Source of the DNA: Deltaproteobacteria bacterium
GTDB lineage: Bacteria > Desulfobacterota > Desulfarculia > Adiutricales > Adiutricaceae
Assembly: GCA_031270705.1 (NCBI GenBank)
Contig: JAISWW010000011.1
Coordinates: 1-40,791, forward strand
Direction of reading: 5' to 3'
DNA: 40,791 nt
Made by a program: the position numbers and the translations under genes. Position 1 is the first letter of the stretch. Each line of letters starts with the position of its first letter. Below the pieces are notes generated by a model that did not search any database, was not told where the DNA came from, and was given only the letters and a program-made list of their open reading frames with translations. Positions 35,303 through 40,791 of the stretch are shown one piece after another.

Positions 35303-37513
35303 TTATTTAGCCGATATCCACTCCCCTAGAGTGACAAATAGCTCTTTAACATTAATGGGTTTGGTTAAATGCCCATTCATGCCCGCCTTAAAGCTCAACT
35401 CCCGGTCGTCGCTCAAGGCGTGGGCGGTCATGGCCAGAATGGGCAAAGTGGCGAACTCGGCTTGACTCCTAATCTGGCGGGTGGCCTCCAAACCGTCCAT
35501 TTCCGGCATTTGGATATCCATGAGCACCAGGTCAAACTCTTGAGCCTTAACCTTTTCCAAAGCTTTTAGTCCGTTATCGGCTATGGTGACCACTATGCCG
35601 GCTTTCTCCAAGAGTTTTCTGGCCACTAACTGGTTGACTTTATTATCCTCGACCAGCAGAATCCGGGCGCCTTGGAAATTCTCCCTCAATTCCGAGGCTT
35701 TGGCCTGAAGCGTTTGGCCTTTGTCCAAGTCAACTGGTCGGGCCAAGAGAAAACGAGCGGTAAAAGAGAAGACGCTCCCCTGGCCAGGTTGACCTTGGGC
35801 GCGTATTTCGCCCCCCATCATCTCCACCAGCTCTTTGGCGATGGCTAGACCCAGGCCAGTTCCCCCAAAAATTCTCGTGCTCGAGTTATCTTGTTGGGAA
35901 AAAGCGGAAAAGAGCTTAGTGGCCTCCTCGGGCGGAAAACCTATGCCCGTGTCGGTCACGGCAAACTGGAAAGTCACCTGGCCTTGGCCAGAGGCCCCCT
36001 GGCTTCGCCCCACCTCGGTCACCGCGACGGTCACCTCCCCTTTATAAGTGAACTTGACGGCGTTATCGAGCAAAATGTTAAGAATTTGTTTGAGCCGAAC
36101 CGGATCGCCGGTGAGATATAAGTCAGCCGGGGCTGGCTCGGCTAGGATCAGACGTAAGCCTTTCGCCGCGGCCGGCGGTTGATTGCCCCTAATGACGGCG
36201 GCCAGGGCCTCGTCAAGCCGGAAGACGGTCGTCTCCAAAGTCATCTTCCGGGCCGTCATGGTGGAATATTCCAAAACGTCATTCACAATGCGTAGAAGAC
36301 TTTTGAAGGAATCCTCTATCTGGGCCAAATAATCTTTTTGAATCTGGTTGAGGTTATCGTCATAAATTAGATGAGCCAAACCAGCGATGGCGTTCATGGG
36401 GGTTCGGATCTCGTGGCTCATGTTGGCCAAGAAAGCGCTTTTGGCTTTGGCGGCCACCTCAGCCTGCTCCTTGGCCAGCAAAAGGGCCTCCTCATTCTTT
36501 TTTTGTTCCCGCAGATCGCGGACATAACTCAAAAGACAACTGGTATGGCGCAAATTAAGGGGCAGATAGGTCAACTCGCACGGAGCTAACTGACCTGATT
36601 TGGTGCGCAGTAGTAGCTCCTCCCGGAAGCGCCCCTCAGTTAAAACCCGGCGGTAAGCGCCATTCAGATGGGCTTCGGTCAAGCCATAAGCGGAATAATT
36701 CTCCAGAAACTCCTCGCTGGACTCCAACTCCAATAGTTTGAGGGCCCCCGGGCTGATTCTCTCCATCCGGCCACTATCCCAAACTAGATAGCCATCTAGG
36801 GAAGCCCGGAAAACCGTTTGCATGATTTCCTCAAGATCGCGCTTTTGGGCCTCTTCCTTTTCCAAAAGCTGGCCCGTGAGCATGGCCGCCAAATAAGCGC
36901 TGACGGTCTGAACGGTTTCGAGGTCGCTAGAGGTTAGCCTGGGGAGAAAAGGCGGGGACTCAATCAAGCGGCCAGTAACCAAGATGGCCACGATTTTGTC
37001 ATGGAGCCTAACCGGACAGGCTATGAGATAAGGCAAAGCCAAAGCCTGACGCAAATCCGCCATCCGGCTGTCTGGATCGGCCCCGGTAATTAAAATGGGG
37101 CTCTGGGGATGGAGCGAGGCCTCATCAATCAAAAGGCGTTTGTCGGTTAGATCGGCTTGCTCTTGGGCCTCATAACCCTGGAGAATGGAGACCCGGAAGA
37201 GCCCATCAGGCTCCCGAACCAGAACCGCCGTCCGCTGCATGCTTAAGGCGGCGTTGATCCGCCGGCTGACCGAGGTGAAAGCGCTCTCATAGTCCGAGCC
37301 TGGCCGAAGAGCCATGGCTAGATCGGCCATGAGACTCATGCCCCGTCTTTTCTGCTCCAACTCATGGCGGATGGCTATGCCTTGGGTGTCGGCCAAAAGT
37401 AAACGGCCAAGGCTATTTTCGCAAATACGTCGTAGATAGACGACTTCTTGCCTTAATTCAGCCAATTCGGCTAATTCAGTACAATCATTGATTTCATTAT
37501 TAGAATTTGTCAT
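35303..37513 (-). CDS. Hybrid sensor histidine kinase (GAF-PAS-HisKA-HATPase-REC)
   Basis: A 736-residue soluble hybrid kinase without membrane segments. Order: a coiled-coil N-terminus (about 13-60), a GAF-like domain (60-215), a PAS-like domain (228-335), a second coil, HisKA with H367 in NMSHEIRTPMNAI, HATPase with N484 (LLDNAVKFTYKG), DTGIGF and GGTGLGLAI, and a receiver domain (617-733) with E622/D623, phospho-acceptor D666 (VLMDIQMPEMDG), T696 and K718 (LTKPI). It overlaps the FIST protein gene by ATGA, so the pair probably forms one sensory unit in which FIST detects a ligand and the kinase relays it. There is no separate response regulator or output domain in the window, so the next partner is elsewhere. 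Confidence 0.92.
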   Translation of the reverse strand: MTNSNNEINDCTELAELAELRQEVVYLRRICENSLGRLLLADTQGIAIRHELEQKRRGMSLMADLAMALRPGSDYESAFTSVSRRINAALSMQRTAVLVREPDGLFRVSILQGYEAQEQADLTDKRLLIDEASLHPQSPILITGADPDSRMADLRQALALPYLIACPVRLHDKIVAILVTGRLIESPPFLPRLTSSDLETVQTVSAYLAAMLTGQLLEKEEAQKRDLEEIMQTVFRASLDGYLVWDSGRMERISPGALKLLELESSEEFLENYSAYGLTEAHLNGAYRRVLTEGRFREELLLRTKSGQLAPCELTYLPLNLRHTSCLLSYVRDLREQKKNEEALLLAKEQAEVAAKAKSAFLANMSHEIRTPMNAIAGLAHLIYDDNLNQIQKDYLAQIEDSFKSLLRIVNDVLEYSTMTARKMTLETTVFRLDEALAAVIRGNQPPAAAKGLRLILAEPAPADLYLTGDPVRLKQILNILLDNAVKFTYKGEVTVAVTEVGRSQGASGQGQVTFQFAVTDTGIGFPPEEATKLFSAFSQQDNSSTRIFGGTGLGLAIAKELVEMMGGEIRAQGQPGQGSVFSFTARFLLARPVDLDKGQTLQAKASELRENFQGARILLVEDNKVNQLVARKLLEKAGIVVTIADNGLKALEKVKAQEFDLVLMDIQMPEMDGLEATRQIRSQAEFATLPILAMTAHALSDDRELSFKAGMNGHLTKPINVKELFVTLGEWISAK

Positions 37514-38715
37514 CTTGGCACGCTAAACAAGGCGAAGACGCCAGTCCAATCCAAACCCCTAGGGCGCCCTCGAACCGCCGCGATTTCCACGCCACTATAA
37601 ATGCCTAAAAGAGGAACCCGGCCAGCCACAGCGTTTTGGACAGTTATAGCGTCTTCCTGGTCGGCTCCGGAATAGGCCGCCGCCCGTCCAGCGCAATTTA
37701 TGTAAAGAGCGAAGGTTGGCTGGCAGTTTCTTAAGCCGCTGAAAAGACTCTCTATCCTGGGCGGGATGTAGTCAAGGTCAAGGCTACGGAACATCACCTG
37801 AAACTCGGTGCCAGCCACCATGTCTGGCTCAAACATCACGATCCCTCGCCTTTCCAAATCCAAGGCCAAACAGAGACGGCTGGCGTAATTTTCCTCATTG
37901 AATTCGCCCCATCTCTCGCCTTTATTGATGCCCAAAATCAGAAAAAAGGGAAAACTCTCCGGGGGAATCAAATGGCCCAGCAACTGACTCATGAAATCCA
38001 GAGCTGGTTGGCCATTAATCTCTAGGATTATCTGCCGATCGGCCTTGGTCACGGTATAATAGCCAGTCGCGGGCCGACAACCGTGCATTATGACGCTATC
38101 CATTTGAATCGAGCCGCCAAAGGTTAAAGCCAGGGAATGGTGCTGGGCGACTCCGCCACCCGTCCACTGCCAAGTTGGGGAAGCCACGTAATCGCCCTGC
38201 AAGCCCGCCCCTATTAGGTTGGGCATAAAACCTAGGCCATCCTCGAACCCCTTAAGGAGCGGGGTGGCCATGATCATGCTGACTTTGTCGGCTTCCCGGT
38301 TGATGGCGTCATAAAACAAAAGAACGGGTTTACGGAAGTCGCGAACCTTGTCGCGGAGTTTTGAGCCCAGCTCCCAACCAGTAGCCTCTTCGTTTTCCCG
38401 AAGGCCTCCCTCGACCTCCAGCTGGAAAGTCACCTCATCTAGCCAGAAAAGGGCCACAATGATTTGATCGCCACTATAGCCAAATTTATGGTTGGCGATC
38501 GCACCGGTCGCCCCGCCCCCCACAATAGGCGCGGATCTGCCGATGACTGAGGCCACGGCTTCCCGGAGCGTGTGGGCGTTATGGCTAGAGGTGGAGAACA
38601 TGAGGGCCAGATCGCAAGGTCGACTCCGAGCGGCGTTTTTAATAGCTTCCATAGCGGCCTGGATGCCAGCCATAATGGTCACGGGATTATCAGAATAACC
38701 AACGCCAACCTGCAT
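37510..38715 (-). CDS. FIST domain (FIST_N/FIST_C) sensory protein
   Basis: A 401-residue cytosolic protein with an N-terminal FIST domain and a C-terminal FIST_C domain (second half, with GRAAAYSGADQEDAITVQN and PLLGIYSGVEIAA). FIST domains are found with signalling proteins and are proposed to bind small ligands such as amino acids. I use ATG 38715 (MQVGVGYSDNP), which has GAGGTGG six bases upstream and starts where the FIST domain normally begins; a GTG at 38781 would add 22 residues. Its last bases overlap the start of the hybrid kinase gene (ATGA). Key pieces are ALMFSTSSHN, IVGGGATGAI and GGGVAQHHSLALTFGG. Confidence 0.88.
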   Translation of the reverse strand: MQVGVGYSDNPVTIMAGIQAAMEAIKNAARSRPCDLALMFSTSSHNAHTLREAVASVIGRSAPIVGGGATGAIANHKFGYSGDQIIVALFWLDEVTFQLEVEGGLRENEEATGWELGSKLRDKVRDFRKPVLLFYDAINREADKVSMIMATPLLKGFEDGLGFMPNLIGAGLQGDYVASPTWQWTGGGVAQHHSLALTFGGSIQMDSVIMHGCRPATGYYTVTKADRQIILEINGQPALDFMSQLLGHLIPPESFPFFLILGINKGERWGEFNEENYASRLCLALDLERRGIVMFEPDMVAGTEFQVMFRSLDLDYIPPRIESLFSGLRNCQPTFALYINCAGRAAAYSGADQEDAITVQNAVAGRVPLLGIYSGVEIAAVRGRPRGLDWTGVFALFSVPR

Positions 38716-38781
38716 TGATTCCACCTCAAGGGGCTCTACGAGATTTTTTTCAACCGCGGCGGCGCGAGGCGGTTGAGCCAC

Positions 38782-39491
38782 ATTAAAACGCGCCTATAGC
38801 GATAGGCCAATTCCGCGGACGCCGAAGACCTTAAAAAAGGCTCGCCTTGGCTTTATAAAAGCCTATAATACATCAGATTATCCGAGCCTGCCTAGAATTG
38901 ATTTTCAACAATTTAACCGACATTTGACGTAACACGCTATGTCCAGAGGATGGGCGCAAAAAACACGAAGTAATAAATTTTAGCGGAATATCTGAAATAA
39001 TTCAAGCGCGATATATTGACAGGAAGAGGGAATTTAAGGGGCAAATCAAAAATAAGAGTTTAAAAAAGAGTGGCCCGATCTCTCGAGACCTAAACAGTAG
39101 CCATAAATTTTTAAACTATTCAACTCCGGTAAAGATAAAGAGGCTCTAGATAAATCATAAGGAAGAGTCATCGGAATAACGTTAAATATTTTATCTCATT
39201 AGATCATATTATCATTTAATTTTTATATAACTCTGGAAACTTCTATAAATAATTTGGTGGCTGGGATGTAACGACTAAATCTTGGTGAATATTTTTTTAT
39301 AAGCTTTTAGAAAATTTAAGGTAGGAAAATAGGCGCGCGCGAAACGTTTTATTAAACAAAAAGGCTAGCTTAAGCTGATGGAACAAAATGATAAGGCTTT
39401 AGACAAAAACTTACCAAACTAATTATTTTATTTAAAACTAAAAAATGACGATATTATAGATATAATTGCTTTAAAAGGCAAAAAATCTAAG
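38782..39491. other. Spacer between FIST operon and PadR gene
   Basis: About 700 bases of AT-rich sequence with no readable gene on either strand. It should contain the promoter of the FIST-kinase operon, but I could not choose one with confidence. Confidence 0.5.
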
Positions 39492-39881
39492 TTAAACATC
39501 TATGATGGGCAACTCTTCCGCGGATAGCTCTTCCATATTGCCTATGATCTCATCAATCTGAGCCCGATAGTTGATCAAGGTTTTTTTCCACATGGCCAAA
39601 CAAGCCCGGCCACTTTCGGTCAGGGTAAAGCATTTTTTCGGTGGGCCACTAGACTCATTGGCGATCCAGGAGGACTCAACGTAACCTTGGCTTTCCATTT
39701 CTTTTAAGCTCCGGTAAATCCCGCTTAAATCTGGGGGGCCTTGAACGAAACCGCCCTGGCTTTCCAAGAGACGCTGGAGGGCGTAACCATGAAGTTGGCC
39801 TTTGGCCAAAAAAGTCATGACCAAGGGTTTGACCAGCTTGGTCAGGGTCTTGCCAGTACAGGGGCAATCGCCAAAATCCAT
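39492..39881 (-). CDS. PadR-family transcriptional regulator
   Basis: A 129-residue winged-helix regulator of the PadR family. The recognisable core is LVKPLVMTFLAKGQLHGYAL, with the helix-turn-helix, then GIYRSLKEMESQGYVES (wing and recognition part), SGPPKKCFTLTESGRACL and an amphipathic C-terminal helix for dimerisation (WKKTLINYRAQIDEIIGNME). The N-terminal CPCTG adds two cysteines (C6, C8), which with others could sense redox or metals (inference). ATG 39881 has a perfect AAGGAGG six bases upstream. The gene stands alone with long spacers on both sides. A dead close paralogue precedes the MIP-CobW operon, so this copy might have taken over regulation there. Confidence 0.85.
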   Translation of the reverse strand: MDFGDCPCTGKTLTKLVKPLVMTFLAKGQLHGYALQRLLESQGGFVQGPPDLSGIYRSLKEMESQGYVESSWIANESSGPPKKCFTLTESGRACLAMWKKTLINYRAQIDEIIGNMEELSAEELPIIDV

Positions 39882-40373
39882 ATAAAGCCTCCTTAAAAAT
39901 TGTGACCCAAAAGATTGACGCCCTCGCGAAAACCCCTTTTTTAAAAAACAGAGGGTTCCCGGGGCAAAAATTTTTTGGGGCTCCTGACAGGAATTTCTCC
40001 CAAAACCCAGAGGTCTCTAGAGCGCTATCGACTCCCGATCGGAATCCGATCAGCTAGAATTCTAGCTTTTTCTCTAAAAACGATATTTTAAAGCATAGTT
40101 GTGTATAATTAAACGCAATTATCCAGTTGAAGTACATTTTCATAGACGCGACTCTCCTTATATTGATCCCGAGGATCTTAAGGAAGATGGCCAAGCTTAC
40201 GGCCTTTATCCATCGGTATCGTAGTCGCTTGAAGCGAGTGACTCGAACCAGGTGGCTGTCGCTTCCCTCAAGGCCTGAACGCGTCGAGAACTGTTTTTTT
40301 GAAATCATCAGTTTTGGTATACAAAAATTATCCTACTATGTAGTTTTGTTATACGAAAAACGCTCAAACATAG
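39882..40373. other. Spacer and degraded sequence near right edge
   Basis: Plus-strand frames near 40140-40310 read as protein-like pieces (PEDLKEDGQAYGLYPS and others) but are broken by stops. An imperfect inverted repeat, GTATACAAAA and TTTTGTTATAC, lies at about 40318-40355. This may be the end of an accessory or mobile segment; nothing firmer can be said. Confidence 0.4.
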
Positions 40374-40604
40374 GTTGGGACTTTTCGCGAAGGCGTCATC
40401 TTTGTCATTACCAAAAAAGACGGCGACAAAGCGGTGGGCGGTAGCGTTGGAATCAAACGCGATGGCTCCGATTTGGGTTGTCAAGATAAAATGTCCAATC
40501 ACCTGTATATTTTTTCATCACACAAAGAAGAAATCCAAAAACGCTGGTTCAGAGCATTTCCAGGGTTCTTTTGTAAAAGCTACTATTCCATCGCTAAAAA
40601 CTGA
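40374..40604 (+). CDS. Unrecognised ORF fragment, 76 codons, no start codon seen
   Basis: A plus-strand frame with clear protein character: FREGVIFVITKKDGDKAVGG, then SVGIKRDGSDLGCQDKMSNH, YIFSSHKEEIQKRW and a stop at TGA 40602-40604. A TAG at 40371 precedes it in frame and no ATG with ribosome site is visible, so it is probably the C-terminal part of a damaged gene. I recognise no family. Its end overlaps the converging PIN-domain gene by 22 bases. Confidence 0.35.
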   Translation, partial: VGTFREGVIFVITKKDGDKAVGGSVGIKRDGSDLGCQDKMSNHLYIFSSHKEEIQKRWFRAFPGFFCKSYYSIAKN

Positions 40605-40791
40605 GCGGGGGTCAGGATGAACGGCTCTTGCGGGAAGTGTTTTGTATTCCCGGGGATGAGATATGCGCCGGCAGTTTTTGCCGTGTCATAGAAAACGCGG
40701 TCATCTTCATCGGGCATGGTGTCCGCGCTTGATACTGGCTGAACTGTTTCGGCGTATTGCCGGATAGCGGCGAGAACCGTGTCCGCGTCAG
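40583..40791 (-). CDS. PIN-domain toxin, C-terminal part (runs off the edge)
   Basis: Sixty-eight residues are visible on the minus strand, ending at TAG 40583-40585. The start lies beyond 40791. The sequence DEDDRVFYDTAKTAGAYLIP followed by GNTKHFPQEPFILTPAQFL is the C-terminal half of PIN_3-type VapC-like nucleases: the acidic D/E-D-x-x-F.......A.LITGN..HFP core with the last metal-binding acids. Such proteins are RNases of toxin-antitoxin pairs; the antitoxin would normally lie upstream, outside the window. Codon use (CCG, GCG, ATC) is richer in GC than the neighbours, suggesting recent transfer. Confidence 0.7.
   Translation of the reverse strand, partial: DADTVLAAIRQYAETVQPVSSADTMPDEDDRVFYDTAKTAGAYLIPGNTKHFPQEPFILTPAQFLAME

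Noticed and set aside
40190-40300. tRNA-like GGTTCGAGTC sequence on the minus strand
   Set aside because: The T-loop-like string is not flanked by pairing stems, and no anticodon arm or acceptor stem could be built.
40318-40355. Recombination site (dif or att) suggested by an imperfect inverted repeat
   Set aside because: The arms do not match known dif or att consensus and no integrase is visible.

Overview
The window looks like a chromosome fragment of a Desulfovibrio-like member of the Desulfobacterota (former Deltaproteobacteria). The best evidence is a five-gene lactate oxidation cluster (permease, FAD dehydrogenase, two-domain iron-sulfur subunit, LutC, and a LutB-LutA fusion) of the type known from Desulfovibrio, together with an iron-dependent alcohol dehydrogenase. 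The genome seems to be decaying: long AT-rich spacers carry no gene (about 2.7 kb near 7.5-10.2 kb, 1.5 kb near 31.1-32.6 kb), and at least four loci can be read only by joining frames. This pattern fits a host-associated lineage in early genome reduction, for example a gut symbiont, but the lifestyle is inference.

Layout. 0.4-7.5 kb: an AT-rich envelope and secretion island on the minus strand, with a broken ModA-like binding protein that ends in 42-bp tandem repeats, a DsbA-like oxidoreductase, a large two-partner-secretion adhesin, and an intact ModA-like protein with six cysteines. 7.5-13.6 kb: no intact gene, but 10.2-13.2 kb holds readable remains of a type III CRISPR-Cas effector operon (a frameshifted Csx10-like protein and a Csm3-like RAMP with an in-frame stop). 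No CRISPR array was seen. 13.7-21.1 kb: an osmoregulated periplasmic glucan locus, with a GH144-type glucanase and an acyltransferase on the plus strand converging on opgH, a small ORF and opgG on the minus strand. 21.4-31.1 kb: adh with a near-consensus promoter and a terminator, then the lactate cluster. 32.6-34.8 kb: a MIP channel and CobW-family GTPase operon behind a dead PadR gene with a palindromic operator candidate. 35.3-38.7 kb: a FIST sensory protein translationally coupled to a hybrid histidine kinase. 39.5-40.8 kb: an intact PadR regulator, an unrecognised ORF, and the C-terminus of a PIN-domain toxin running off the right edge.

How the genes work together. LctP would import lactate. 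GlcD/GlcF and LutC/LutB-LutA would oxidise it to pyruvate, and Adh would handle an alcohol/aldehyde couple. OpgG and OpgH would make beta-1,2-linked periplasmic glucan, the glucanase could trim it and the acyltransferase could decorate it. DsbA could form disulfides in the cysteine-rich ModA-like protein next to it. Every assignment comes from reading translated sequence by eye. No database search was run.
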